Part shown: piece after piece, positions 46,634 to 60,599 of the stretch
Layout of the letters: each line of letters opens with the position of its first letter
Numbering within the stretch: position 1 is the first letter of the stretch
Source: Cyclaneusma minus
Lineage: Eukaryota; Ascomycota; Leotiomycetes; Marthamycetales; Marthamycetaceae
Direction of reading: 5' to 3'
Assembly (NCBI GenBank): GCA_037179335.1
Contig: JAKZHN010000013.1
Span: 1,039,740 to 1,103,739, forward strand
Length of the DNA stretch: 64,000 nucleotides
Translations under genes and position numbers: made by a program
The notes under the pieces: model-generated
Told to the model about the DNA's origin: nothing
Seen by the model: only the letters and a program-made list of their open reading frames with translations
Database searches by the model: none

Positions 46634-49354
46634 ATGGCACGTTCTCTCCTTTTCGCAGCAGCGGTTTCTCTGCTCGCTGGCGACGCTTATGCCACTACAG
46701 CGACTGGCCTTGCTGGCACGACTGCGAGTGCCAACTACACTAGCCAGCTGCTCTCATCAGGATACAGTAAGTTGGCGCCAGAATCCGATGACAATGTCTT
46801 TGCTGTACTTTCTTGACTAACAACTATATAGTCAGCCTGGATGACTGGGAGTCGGCCTTCGAGAAAGCTCAAATCTTCGTCAACAGCCTGACAAACGAAG
46901 AGAAGATCTCCTTCATCGGTGGTGGCAGTGCCGGAAACTTCAGTGCACTCGAATTCAAAGACAGCAGTTCTTCCATTCTCGACTACTACTATGTTACGAC
47001 ATGGCCTGCACCACTTTCAATGGCCATGACCTGGGATAAGGACTTGGTTCATCAGCAAGCTCTGGCACTGGGGTCCGAGATGAAGGCCAAGGGAATCAAC
47101 ATTGCAAATGCTCCGACGACTCAGCCTTTGGGACGATGTGCAGATGGAGGCCGCAACGGAGAGACTTATGGACCTGATTCGTACCTGAATGGTCTCATGA
47201 CTGGACAAGCCGCGAAGGGTCTCAGCGATGGTGGCGTGGTTCCAGGTGGCAAGCACTGGCTCCTTAACGAACAAGAAACCAACCGGGAAGGCATGGGCTC
47301 GACTGAAGCCTACTCTTCCGTGATCGACGACAAGACTCTGCACGAGACATATCTTTCTCCCTTCATGGATGCGATCAAGAACGGTTTGGGAGCCATGATG
47401 TGCGCTATGCCTATGGTCAACGGCACTTACAGCTGTGAGAACCAGGATTTGGTCGCTGGCTACTTGAAGTCTGAGCTTGGTTTCCCCGGTCTCGTCTACC
47501 CCGATGTGTCTGGCCAGAAGACCGGCATCAACTCCGCCAACGCTGGCCTCGACTACGGTTCATCTCAGTACTGGAGCAGCGAAACCATGCTTGCCGCTAT
47601 CAATAATGGTTCTCTCACCACCGCCAGATTGAACGATATGGTCATTCGCAACATTATCGGATACTACAAGCTTGGCCAAGACTCCTCTTCTTTCCCAAGC
47701 CTTTCCGAAGCCGGCGACTACGTTAATCCCAGAGGAAACCACAGCAAGCTCGCAAGACAAGCCGCCTCCGATAGCATCGTCCTTCTCAAAAACACCAACA
47801 ATGCTCTGCCCATCTCCAAGCCCAAGAAGCTCGCCATCTTCGGTTACCACGCTGGTTCTGCAGTTGTCGGCCCAAACACTGAGATGGCTGTCTACGGTAC
47901 TCAGGATTCCGTCTACCAAGGCCACATGGCTCAAGTTGGTGGCAGTGGTCAGGGATCGTTCTCTTACTTGGTGACTCCAGAGTACGCCTTGACTACACGA
48001 GCAATGGCCGATGGCACCATGCTAAGAGCGATGTTGAACGACTCTGTCATGGAATCCAGTGGTACTGGACTCACGACCGTGACCGGCAGCATTTTCAGTG
48101 ACTCTACGGCTGGTCGTCACCAGACTACGGTCTACGCCTACAATCAGGATGCATGCATTGTGTTCATGAACTCTTACTCCGGAGAGGGTGCTGATCGCAC
48201 GGAGTTGCACAATGACGACCAGGACTAGTAAGTCTCCATTCTTTTTCGCCTTTCTTCATTATCTTTTAAACCCTTTGTGTTCTCTCCTCCATCTGCAAAG
48301 GATTTCCTGGGGGCCGGCCCCCAGACCCCCGAGCTTCGCTGCGCTCGAAATGCCAAGCTGCTCAAGACTACCTGGCTCCGCTCGAAGTGTCAAGCCACTC
48401 AAGACTATCTCGCTCCTCCACTCTTATTCTCCGCCCTCGTAAGCCAGCGCAGCGTCCGGGGGTTCAGGGGGCTTGCCCCCGAGATCAAACGAACAATCCC
48501 TAGCTTTTGCCCCGTTATCATTTACTCCTTTATCATTACTTCGCTATTATTGACTCCGTTATCTTCATTGCTTTGCAAACTTAAATGCTGATTTTCCTAG
48601 CTTGGCCAATACTGTCGCATCCAATTGCAACAATACTATCGTCGTTATTAATAGCAACGGTCCTCGTCTCGTCGACAACTTTATCGACAACGACAACATT
48701 ACTGCAGTGCTCTACGGTGGCGCTCTTGGTCAGGAATCCGGCAATGCCATCATTGATATCATCTACGGCGATATTGTCCCTAGCGGAAAGTTGGTTCACA
48801 CGATTGCCAAGAACGAATCCGACTACAATGTTATGGCTTCCGACGCCAGCATTATTGAGTTCATGGAGGGTAACTACATCGACTACAAATACTTTGACAA
48901 GTACAACGTGACCCCGAGATATGAGTTCGGCTACGGTCTTTCATACACCAACTTCACCTACTCGACCAACATCACCGCGAAGCTTACCAACGGCACCATC
49001 AGTTCTTACGCTACTGGTGCTCGCTCTGTCGGTGGCCGTGCTGATATGTTCGACAAGGTGGCGACTGTGTCTGCTTCCATTAGCAACACCGGTAGCTATG
49101 ATGGAGCTGAGGTTGCTCAGTTGTACGTTGCTTTCCCCGAGAGCGCAGGCGAGCCTGTGAGGCAGTTGAGGGGTTTCGAGAAGGTTTCTTTGGCCCAGGG
49201 TGAGACGGCTAGTGTGAGTTTTGAGTTGAGGAGGAAGGATCTGAGTATCTGGGACGTGGAGAAGCAGAACTGGAAGGTGGAGAGCGGAGAGTACACAATG
49301 TATGTGGGTGCTAGCAGCAGGGACTTGAAGGCCAGTACCGTATTGAAGATTTAG
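46634..49354 (+). CDS. secreted GH3-family beta-glucosidase
   Basis: Exons 46634-46766, 46832-48227 and 48601-49354 (2283 nt) encode 760 residues. GH3 enzymes release terminal glucose from cellobiose and beta-glucans outside the cell. There is a signal peptide (MARSLLFAAAVSLLAGDAYA). The N-terminal (beta/alpha)8 domain has GMGSTEAYSSVID and a nucleophile candidate Asp269 in GLVYPDVSGQKTG, where most fungal enzymes have V-x-S-D-W. The second domain has ASDSIVLLKNTNNALPI and a likely acid/base Glu496 in YSGEGADR. A C-terminal fibronectin-III-like domain runs from about 650 to the end (NTGSYDGAEVAQLYV, PVRQLRGFEKVSL). There are many Asn-x-Ser/Thr sites. Intron 1 is 65 nt, but intron 2 is 373 nt and carries a TIR element (separate entry); splicing restores DQDYLANTV without changing frame. 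Substrate preference cannot be read from the sequence. Confidence 0.92.
48309..48480. mobile_element. GC-rich TIR element (MITE/introner-like) inside GH3 intron 2
   Basis: The 373-nt intron 48228-48600 contains a 172-bp GC-rich core in a T-rich host. Its ends (48309-48345 and 48446-48480) are imperfect inverted repeats of about 35 nt. Both begin or end with a 14-nt near-palindrome, GGGGGCCGGCCCCC on the left and GGGGGCTTGCCCCC on the right, and both carry CGCTGCGCT / AGCGCAGCG at the inner side. Between them is a 37-nt unit in tandem (48343-48379 and 48380-48416; 31 of 37 positions identical). No clear target-site duplication is visible. The structure fits a non-autonomous DNA element or an introner-like element. 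It lies wholly within the intron, so the protein is unaffected. Confidence 0.65.
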
Positions 49355-49990
49355 GGTGTTGTTTTGGGTGTTTCTATTGTGGGGTGTTAAAAATCTAGGG
49401 CGGGCAGTCGGGACTTTCACGGTGTTGAAATGGGTATCGGAGTTTGAAGTGTAAATATCTGAGGAAAGAAATATCATCCGTTGAACGACACCTGAAGCTT
49501 TCGTCTGAGATCTGCTGTTGACGTGAAAATTGTCACTGGTGGAGCTGAAGGTGTCATATTTTTCCTTTTTCCTTTCCCCTTTTTTAATATTTATGCGCTG
49601 AATGAGTTCTTTCTTATTTTCGATATTGATGCTCTGGGTATAGTCTGCGTTTTCGTTATTGGTGCGCTGGGTGGTATGCGATTTATTCGCGTTGTCTCTT
49701 ATAGCTTTATCCATTATAAAATCCTTTGCGCTGCGTTGGGGTTTGATGGATTTTCGACCGTGTCTTTAAAGCACTGCCGATTAATGAGGCAGTTGTCCGA
49801 GGTCGCAATCGAGGTAAAGCAGGCCACCCTATTTATAGCTAGCTTGCTCCAACGAATAAAGACCTGCACTGCAACGGGAGGTCTCAGAGTCTAGTTTGAA
49901 ATGTGATGAGACAGTTTAGATCTGAATGTGTCCGAGATGGCAATCGAAATAAAGCGGGCCACCCTATTTGTGAGCAAGCAAAAACAAAAG
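49355..49990. other. transition from coding DNA to AT isochore
   Basis: 3' flank of the beta-glucosidase. T-rich from about 49550. It ends with two imperfect copies of a sequence of about 46 nt (separate entry) immediately before composition drops to nearly pure A and T. Confidence 0.5.
49794..49974. repeat. imperfect direct repeat at the isochore border
   Basis: TGTCCGAGGTCGCAATCGAG... at 49794-49839 recurs as TGTCCGAGATGGCAATCGAA... at 49929-49974, both ending in GGCCACCCTATTT. A GAGGCAGTT / GAGACAGTT pair precedes both copies. Several differences are G in copy 1 and A in copy 2, as expected if RIP affected one copy. This may be the remains of an insertion boundary. Confidence 0.65.
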
Positions 49991-52900
49991 TAAAGGTATT
50001 TAAAGCATAAAAGCATAGGCTTAGCCACTTTTTTATATTTAAATCAATTTAAGTTATATTTTATAAAAAAATTAAATTAAGAAGTTTAAGAGTTAGGTAA
50101 AATTTAATTTAATTAAGAATTATAAAATACATAGGTAAAGACTATAAATTCTATATATTAGACAATTTAGCCAAAAAAAATATTATATAAAAGCCCTAGC
50201 CAGCAGCAAAACCCTCTAATTTTTCTAACCCCTTTTTATTATTATTATTTTATAGCTGCTTTTTGTTTTTGCTATTTTTATTATTTTTATTTTTATTATT
50301 TACCAGAATAATTTTGTGCCCCTGTATTAAAAATGGTTTGGCCCGCTTTATAATAAGCCTGGTAAAGGCGTTAAAAATAAACCTTTTGGCTAAAGCCACG
50401 CTTAGGGGCTGTAAAAAAAAGCCCTATAGTTTGGAAAAAAACCTTTATAGGCAAAAAGCTGGCATATTTTATTTTATTAGGCTTAAATACGCAAATTAAA
50501 AACCTTTTTATAAAAAAAGGCGGCAAGAAATCCTATAAACATTGTTGGCGAATTGGGGGACCGTTTAGGCACCTTGGGCAAGATTTTAAAGGTATATAGG
50601 TGATTTCTTTTGGCATTACCAAATTTAGGCCAATGGCAATTATTATTTATATGCTATTAGTTTTAATACCAGCTTGAAAAAAAAATATATATATAGCGTT
50701 TGTATTTATTAATATCAAAATATTGCATATAATGGTAAAAGGGCCCGCAAAACGGCTTACCTTTAAAATTATAAGGCTTATACCAATTTATTTTATTAAT
50801 TTTAAAGCCAAGGGCTATAATAAAAAAGCTATAAAGCTATTATAGGGTTAGCTATATTCATAATAAAAGCTAAAAAACGATTTATATAAATAAAAGCCTA
50901 AAAATTAATAATATAAAAACAAATAACAAATTTTTAATTTTAATTATTTTTTATTTTACCAAAACTCGTATAAATATAAATACGCTGATGAGCTAAGCCA
51001 TTTAATTTATTAATTTAATGCTAAAAAGTTTTGTGCTGGTCTTTTAATATTTAAAGCTTATTATAATTAAAATTTTTAACAAGCAATTAAATATATAATA
51101 TTTTTGGGTTATTTTCAAATTTTTTAATAATTTTATAAAAAAGGATTTTAAAATAAGCGAGCTATTATATATTAATAAAATATACCGGGAATTTTTTATT
51201 TTTAATAATAAATTTCCCTTTTATAAGCAAAAATATTTGCTAAAAATTCCCGCCTGGTAAAAATTGGAAACCGGAATTATAATTCTTTTTTTAAAAGCCT
51301 TTTTAAATATAATAGGAAATTTAAAAAAAATAATAAAATATTGGTGGCAAAACCCCAAAAGTAAATAATATTATAAATAAAAAATTTAGTAATGCAAAAA
51401 CATTTAAAGGGCACCTATTTTTTATATGAAAAAATATAATTAAAAATAGCCATAAAAAAACAATTATTAAAAAGAGCTGGGGAATTTAAAAAAACCTAAA
51501 TTTAATAATAGAAAACACAAAACTAATATTTAAAAAGGCCTAAAACAATATTGCAAAAAAATTAATTTCAAAATTTAATATAATAACGCACAGGCCGCGC
51601 GCAATTTTGGAAAAAAGGGCCAAAAAGCTAAATCCAAAAAATTAGTTATTTAATATAAGCCGCCGCTATATTAAGCTATTAATTAAAATTTATAAATTAG
51701 CGGGAAAAATAATAAGCTAATAAAATAAAAATTTTAAAATTTTAATAGCTAAAAAATATAAAAGCAAAATAATATAGCATTAATTAAGCCAATAATAACC
51801 GGCAAATTTAAATACTAAAAATAAAAAACATTATATAGATTCGAAACCAAGGCTATAAATAATTATACAAATTATTAAACGCGGATAAAAATAACCAAAG
51901 CAAAAAACGCAATTTTTTTTTTTTTATACTAATGCGCTAAATAATTTGGCTAGCAAATAAAGCCTTAAATTAAAATAAGCCCTAAAATAAAATAAATAGC
52001 CAATTAAATATAAGCCTTAAATTAAAATAAGCTTTAAACGAGCCTTAAGCCTGAAATTAAATTAAGCCTTAAATTAAATTAACCTTTAAATTATATTAAA
52101 TATTTAATTAAATTTAGCCTTAAATTATATTATAATTTTAAAATATATTGGAAATAGAAATAAACGCTATTGATAAACCTTTAAAAAGCCTTAATTAATT
52201 AATAATATTGCACTATATATAGACTTAAAATTATATTTAGCTATTTTAAATTTTTTATTAAATCATTTTATAATTATTTAAAAAATAATTGGCTGTTTTT
52301 AAGCTATATAATAGCTTAATAAAAAATTGCTAAAATAAATATTATAATTTAGATTTTTAATATATATATAATATCGCTAATTGGCTTATTTAAAAAGCGG
52401 ATATTGGTACAAATTAATAATACCAAAACTAACCTTACTATTATATAAATTCAAAAATATTATATTGCAAAATTTGAAATTTATTATTAAAATTAATAAT
52501 AGCCTTTTTGTAATAATAAGGAAATAAAGCAATAAATAAAATAAAGAAACAATTTATTGAATACAAAAAACGTTTTGCTATTAATTGGCCAAATTTATAA
52601 TCTTAATTGCAAAAAACAAAATTTGTTTTAATATTATTTTTGGCAACGAAATAAATTGCCGTCACTTTAAAAATAGGCTTTTTAGCCTTGGCTTGGCGGT
52701 TTATGAATTGCTTAACGGGATATTTATATAATTAACTAAATACTTATATTTAAGCGCTTTTCCCTACTTTTTTTATATGTTTTAATTTATTATTTAATTG
52801 TAAATTTCTATAATTTTCTAAATTTTAAAATTATTAATCCGCTTTTTTTAAATTCTAATTTTTTAAATTCTAATTTAATTTTTTATTATTTGCGCTAATA

Positions 52901-55900
52901 AAACTATTAAATATAATATTAATTATAAAGCAGCCATTACAGGATTTATAAATAAAATTGTTATATTTAATACCGTTTTTAGAATTTTAAGCCGCCTAAA
53001 AATATGGGAATTTTACCTTGTTTATTAAAAACCAGATATAAATTATTTTAACTATTTGCAATAATTTTAAAAAGAATTTAATATGCCTTTTAATTAATTT
53101 TAAATTATTATATATTAATTTATATAAATTCTGGTTATTAAAGTTTAAAATAGAAAATAATAACCTTTAGGCTAATGTTTTTTAATTTGTTTTTTATATT
53201 TATATTAATTTAAAGCAAAATTTATAAATAAATAAATTAATTAATATATTAAGCGCAAATATATGCAATAGCCTATATAGGCAATCTTTTAAAAAAGGCT
53301 TTAAAATAAATTTCCGATTTATAATTTATATTCTCCCGAATTAAAAAAAATAACCCTTTTATCCCGTTTGCCGCATTTTTAATAGCTATAATTATAGCAA
53401 TTGCTATTAATTTAAAATTTCAACTAGCTGCAATACCGAAAATTTAAAAAAAATATTAGCTAAATATATATAGCCTTATTAATATATTTCTAATTTAATT
53501 TGCTAACCCCCTTTTTAAAAAATGCTTATATTTCGCCAAATAACCCAATTAAAGCAAATAATTTATATAGCTAATTTAATTCCAAAAGCAACCAATATAA
53601 AAAAAAGAGTCCACGCTTTTTTTATAAAAAAAATATTTTTAATAAAAAGAATGCACCAATATTAAAGCGTTGGCGTATTAAATTCCAGATTTTTACTAAA
53701 AATATTATTATTTTAAATAATGCTTTTTTAAATAATACTATTATTAAAAAAGGCTTTAATATTTTTAATGGGGTTTTATATTAGTTTACTATTAATATTC
53801 GGAAACTATAAATACTAATATTTGTGCTATAAAAATAATTTTTATAAATATTTGGTATAAATTATTATATTTGCTTTTGTATTTGCTTTATTATAAAAAA
53901 TAATGGTATTTGTATTTGGTATATTTATATTGATTCTTTAATTTAAAAGCTTTATTATATATTAAAAAAAATTAAAAAAAAAATTAAAAAAAAATTAAAC
54001 AATTGTGAAAAATAATATTTAGCTTTATATAGTTTATTTATTTATTTATATTTTGCAAAACAAAATTAATAAATAAAGAAAAATATAGCATAATAAATTA
54101 GGCCCAATTGTTTTACCTTTATAATAGTATAAAAAAACATTTTATTATTTCCTATTACCCCTTTTTTAATAGCAAACCAATTAGGAAAACGCCAATTAAA
54201 AAAATTAAACGCCTTTTTATTTTACGGTTTTTATTTTTATTCCACCAATAGCATTATAGGTCTTTTCCGCATTATAAATTTATTTATTAATTTATTTATT
54301 TTAGCTATATATATATATATTATATTTAAACCACCTTTTTTAGCTTATTCCTATACGCTATTTCTTTATTTAATTATTTTATTTTGCCCTTTAGCGCTAT
54401 ATATATATATATTTAGCTTTAATATTTATATTTTATCCGCCTTTTTCTATTTTAGCATGCTCTTTTTTGTCCTTTTTTTCAATAATTTATTAAATCTTTC
54501 CAATAATACTTTTACCTATATATAATATTCTTTTGCTGTCCCAATATTGTTTTTAAATTATAAAAGATTTATTGCTTGCTTTAATATTATATTTGCCCCC
54601 TATTTTAATTTTTTAATAAATATATTATTATTAGCTATAATATATTTTCTTTTGCTAAATATAATAAAATTAAGCCCGCCCTTTATTTATATTAACCTCG
54701 TTAGTATTATAATTAATATTTTTATAATTAAAAGCTGCTTAAACATCCAATTGCAAATTATTGCTATTTAAATAATTTTAATTTTAATTTTTAAATGTTT
54801 TAAAATAGTATAAATAATGCCTTGAAGCTTAGTTATTCCGTATTAAATATATATATATTCTTCTTTTGCTAAACCCTGTATTTTTATATTTTTTATATTT
54901 TTTACCTTTAATAAAAAGTGCTTATTTATACCATTAGCAAAAACAAACCCTTTTATTATTTAAATAATTGTATTAATTAGGTTTTTATATATAATGCTTA
55001 ATGTATATTTGCGGTTTAATTAAGGCTATATTCCGAACTCAATAATATTTTGTATATAATTAAAATTAGTATTAAAAAATATAGCCTAAAAAAGCGCCTC
55101 TGTTTTAAAAATATTAATTATATATTTATAAATACCAGAAATTAAAATATTTTGCTTATTTTAAATATAAATTTTTAAATATTTATATTTTTAAAATTTG
55201 CTTTATTATTTTTATTTTCTTTATTATTAATTAGTATTTTGTTTTTTTTTTTCGATATAATATTATTAAATAAGCGCCGGCTAATTAATTTATTTTTTAA
55301 AAAAGGGTATAAAAATCGGGGTTAATAATATATTTAAAAGCTAGGGTCCGGTTTAAAAGGGCTCGGATAATATTGGGATATATTATATATAAAAAGTAAA
55401 GCAAATATTTATTTTTATTATCATCTGCAATTAGTTTTTTATAAATAGACTTTATTAAATTATTTAAATTTTCTTTTAGCAAAATTGTATATTGTTTTCG
55501 CCAATTAATTATATTTACCAATATTAGATGCTTTTAAAAAGCATTTCTGATTTAATATAATAGGCAAATTACTATAATCTTAATTAAGCTTTATTTAAGC
55601 TGGCAATTGGGCTTATAATTAAATTAATAATTGGGTTTATAATAAGATTAATAATTAGGCTAAAAATTCTGCTAATAATTTATAAAAGTTTTATAGATTT
55701 TGGTATTTAATGGTTAATTGTATATTACTAAATATTGCAAATTGCTAATTTAAAAAAGGCTGGTAAGGAATTGTTTTTATAATATATATTTTAATATATT
55801 ATTTAGCAATATTACCTAATATATGGTATTAATTGTATATTTACAATTATATTATAAGGTTAGCTTTATTTATATAATGGTTAGGTTGCAAATTTTAGGG

Positions 55901-58900
55901 AATTTTTTTTAAATTTTAATTAAAGGCGGCAAGCTTTGGACTTTTTAATTATAAAAAAACAATTCCTAGTTTTATTTTTATTTTTATTAAATAATTTCGG
56001 GCTTTTGCATATAATTTTGGACTTTTTATACCTAAATCCTTTTTAAAATATGCTATAGCAAGCAAAAAAAACCTTATTATGTTTATTATTTAGCTTATTG
56101 CCATTTAATTAAAACCGCCCTTATTTTCGCTTATAAATATTTTGCCGCTATTGCCTATTTTGCTTGCTTTATTATTGCCCTTTTTATTATTTTTACCGCT
56201 ATTTTCGCTTTTTTTTATTGTTTTTTATAATGCTTTTGGCTATTTTATATTTATAGATTTTAAAAACTATAAATTTAATTACCGAATGAAGGGCCAATTT
56301 GGCCCAAAAATCGCTATTATTATATATATTGGGCATTTTTATATTTTAGCCATTATAAATTATTTATTTAAACGGCGTTTTGGCCTAATTTTATATGAAA
56401 TAACATATAGCAAATATAATTATTTTAAATGGCAGCCTATTTACAATTTTATATTTAATATAAATGCATAATTTGCATTTATTGCCAGCGGAATATAATA
56501 TAATAAATGGTTTTTTTATTAATTTATTAAAATACTTTATAATATAATTGGGCAATATTTTAATAATTAATATAATTTGTTTTTCTTTTTGCAAATGGGC
56601 TTTATATTAATATAGTATGCAATTGTATTATAATAAATTAAGATTTTAATTTTTATTTATAAAATTTATAAAATTCCATTAAATAAAGCATTAAAAATAT
56701 TTGTAATATTGTTTTGCCGTTTATATTAAAATTTTAAATTATTAAAAAATGTGGAAATTAAGCTTTTATTAAGCTTATTTTTTCCCGTTTTTAATATCCT
56801 TTTGCTTATATTGGTTTATAATTTATCAATAATTATTAATATAATACGCGTTAAATATAATAGCTTTATTATATATTTTAAAATTATTTAATTAATTTTT
56901 AATTATTTTATATTTAATAGCAAGCCTATTACCAATATAATATTAATAGCGTATATATTGCTATTTTATCTAAAATTTAAAATAAATATAAATTTATTAA
57001 CCTTATTTTTATTGGTATATATGCTTAGGTCCAATTTTATTAATTATTTATTTTATAATAGAAATACTTTGCTAAAAATATCCAAATATTATAAGGCCAT
57101 TTTTTAATTACCGAGCTTAATATTTAAAATAGCTTTGGTAGCAATGGTTTAATAATAGGGATTAATCCGATTTATATATATAAATCTTTTTAGCCTTTAA
57201 ATAGCATTGTTTTTAAATTTATAAGGGGTTAAATTATATTTAATACAAAGATTAGCAATTGGTATAATATATATTATAAGCAGCTTATAAACAATTTATA
57301 AAGTTAATAAATAATTGGCTAAATAATAAATTATGCTTTTATAAATAAAGCAATTTGTAATATTATTAATATAAAATTATAATTTATAATTTAATATATA
57401 AGCAATAGGCCGTATATATTAAAAAAAAATGGTATATATATATAAACAGGTTGGCTAAATTATAAGGAATTTAAATTTATATTATATATTTTATTTAATA
57501 AATTAATAATTATATAATTTCGCAATTTAAAATGCATCTATAATTTAAATTATAGTATTTTTAGCCTTTCAAAAAATAATTTAATTTATAAAAATATATT
57601 AAAATTACGGAATATTTTATAAAAACTTATTTGGTAGGGCTTTTTACATAATAGTAAAAAATACAAAATTAATTAAATAAAACAATACATTTATTATTTG
57701 CTATTTTAATTAGCTTAAAAAAAGCAAACGGGCGAAAAAAGCGGAAAATAGCACAAAAATAGCCTAAATAAAGCATTATAATTATAAATTATTTGTGCTT
57801 TAAATAAGTTTTTTTCCGCTTTTCCTGCTTAATTAAGTTTTTGCGGGCCCTTTTAAATATGGAAAATAACTTGGCCTTTTTTTTAATTGCCTTTTTTTTC
57901 GGCCTTTTTTCCTTTGCCCTTTTTTTTATTAGCTCGCTTTTTCTTTTTGGCCTTTTTTTATTATAGTGGTTAAAAATAAATTGGCAAATGGGGGTGCGTT
58001 ATATATATTCCTCAGCTATAAAAAATAGCCGCTGCCCTTTTTAAATAAAAATGGCAGCGCCTAAATATAGTGCGCTAAAAGCCTTGCTTAGCTTTTTTAA
58101 TAAACAGCGCTTATTTTTTGCATACCTTTAGTATACGTGCTTTATAAAATGCCCGTAAGGCGCCCTTTTCGGCCCCGTATAATAATTGCCCCCCTTTTTA
58201 TAGCTCCGGGCCCTAGAGCTTCCGAGTGTGGACTTTTGCTTTTTGGTGGTTTGGTATTTGGCTTTGGTTATTAATTTCGGCTTTTTATTTTAGCCGCATG
58301 AATTAATAGGCTTTTATTGGTTTGCTATTATTAATAACCACCTTTAAATTTATTATTGCCTAATTTTTAAAGCCTTAATTTTTAATATATAAATTGCGCT
58401 ATTTATTATTGGATTAATTTTAAACCCTTATTTAATTATTTTTATTATTTTAAATTTCCATTTTTTTATATTAAGGTTTATTAAGGTTTTATTTTTTTAT
58501 TGGCTTTATATATATTATATTAGCTTTCGTGCATGCCTTTTTTGCAAATGCCGAAAGGTTAATATAGCGGCGGCTTATTTTAAATAATTGGTTTTAGGGT
58601 TTTTTTAATTTTTTGCTTTTTTTTTATATGCGCATTATATGCTTACTATAATAATTGTATATTAATTTTTGGTTGCATTTTAATATAAATCTTTTTTTTG
58701 GCTTTTTTAGCAAATTTTAGATTTTGTTTTAATATCTTTTCCTTTATAACAATTATATTGAATTTTACCAAGGCTTTATTTATATAAAATAGGCCTTTTT
58801 ATTTTTATTAAATTTTTATTATTATTGCTTTTATACGGGTTGTTTAATATATGCCTTTTTAATATAAATTAGGCCATTTTTATGTTTCTTTTTTTTAATC

Positions 58901-60599
58901 TTAATATTATAGCCCTTAATATTTTTAATTGCAAAATACAAAATTTTGGCGGTGGTTTATTTTAAGCCTTATATAGCAAGAATTTTATTTATAATTGTGG
59001 TAATAGTATTAAATTTGCGGTTTTGCTATAAAATTTAACTTGCATTTTATTAAGCCTATATTTATGCTTTAAATCCGTAGTTGCGCTTATTATATATAAA
59101 GCTTTTATTTAAACCCTTTTTGCAAAACCCTTAATATTTATAGCTAGGCTATAAATAATTTTAAATGCGGCTATTATTATATTGGTTATAAACCCATTTA
59201 CCGCGTAATAGGCTTATACCTAGCGTTTTCTTTTTTTATTATTAATTAATTTATTATTGTAGAAATTCCCGCTATTCGAACTTCCTTATTTAATGCAATT
59301 TACAATGCCTTTATATTTTACCGCAATTGCTATATTAAAACTTAGGCCTTTTTTAAAAACCAATACGCCAATTGCAATAAAAAGTTAATTTAATTAAAAA
59401 ATAATACAAAGGCTATTAGAATTTTTTTTGCTTTAAAATTCGTTCTTTTTTAAAATATAAAACGCGCATTGCATTTAAAAATATTTTAGCTGTAATAATA
59501 GCCTTAATTAAAATTATTTTCGCGATTCATATTTTAATATATATAGCCATTAATATTTAATGCTATTTAATAAATTTTCTTTCCGTTTTTTTTTCATATA
59601 TTTAATTAAGGTATAAATAAATTATTCTTTTAATTATTTTTTTAATAATATTTTATTTAATATTAAAAAAACTGGGTTTTTAATAATATAATATAAAATA
59701 TAAAAGCTATAAATTTAATATATATAAATTAGGGTTTAAAAATATTATAGGTTTTTTAATTTTGCTGGCTGCATTTATTTTATACAGTATTTATTTTAAT
59801 TAAATTGCTTAATATACAGGGTTTATAATTTTTATTTGCATATTATATAATTTTTAATTAAATTAAATTATTGCCTAATTTCCAATTTTTAATTTGGTTA
59901 TACTTATAAAATATAGTTTAATATGGCTTAATTTAAAACATAAAAAAAAAAAAAATAATTCTATGCTTTAAATATTTTTATTTCTGTTTTTGCTTAATAT
60001 TGCGTATAATTAAATATTTCCTATCTAAATATAAGACTAATATTGGCTTTTTAGCATTTTTTTTAAAACCTGTGCCTTTTTTATAATTTTATTATTATTA
60101 TTATAATTTAGCTTTAATATTTTTTAATAAATTTGCTTAAAATTATTAAGGCGTCTTTAAGGTTTTTTTAAGCCAATATTTAATTTTAATTTCGGCTTTA
60201 GCTTTTTTAATATATGCAAAATATAAGCTAATTGTTTTTGCCTTTTTTATATATTACATTCTTTTCGATTTTTTATTTTTAATTATTTTTAAAGTTTTTA
60301 AAATTTGCAAGGCATAATTTATATACGCTATTTTAAAATGCTTTAGCAAATTTTAAAAGGCTAATATAAAAAATATTATATAACTTTTTTAATTAAAATC
60401 CGAATGGAAATTTTAGGCAATAGGCTTGGGCTCCCATTTTTTTTAATAATAAAAAAGGGGTTTATATATTTTTTTGCTGGCTTTCCGGCTTTAAAGCGCA
60501 TATTTTTAATAAGAAAAAAAAATTAATCCCCTTTATCAAAATTTACAATTTTATACGTTTTTATACTTTATTTTCTATATTTATTAATAATATTTTCCC

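Noticed and set aside
49523..49894. 123-codon plus-strand ORF after the GH3 gene
   Set aside because: T-rich DNA giving a Phe/Ile-rich peptide that runs into the border repeat; no conserved residues.
56142..56471. 109-codon ORF in the AT isochore
   Set aside because: Hydrophobic only because AT-rich codons encode Phe, Ile, Leu and Tyr; no family motif and no upstream gene structure.
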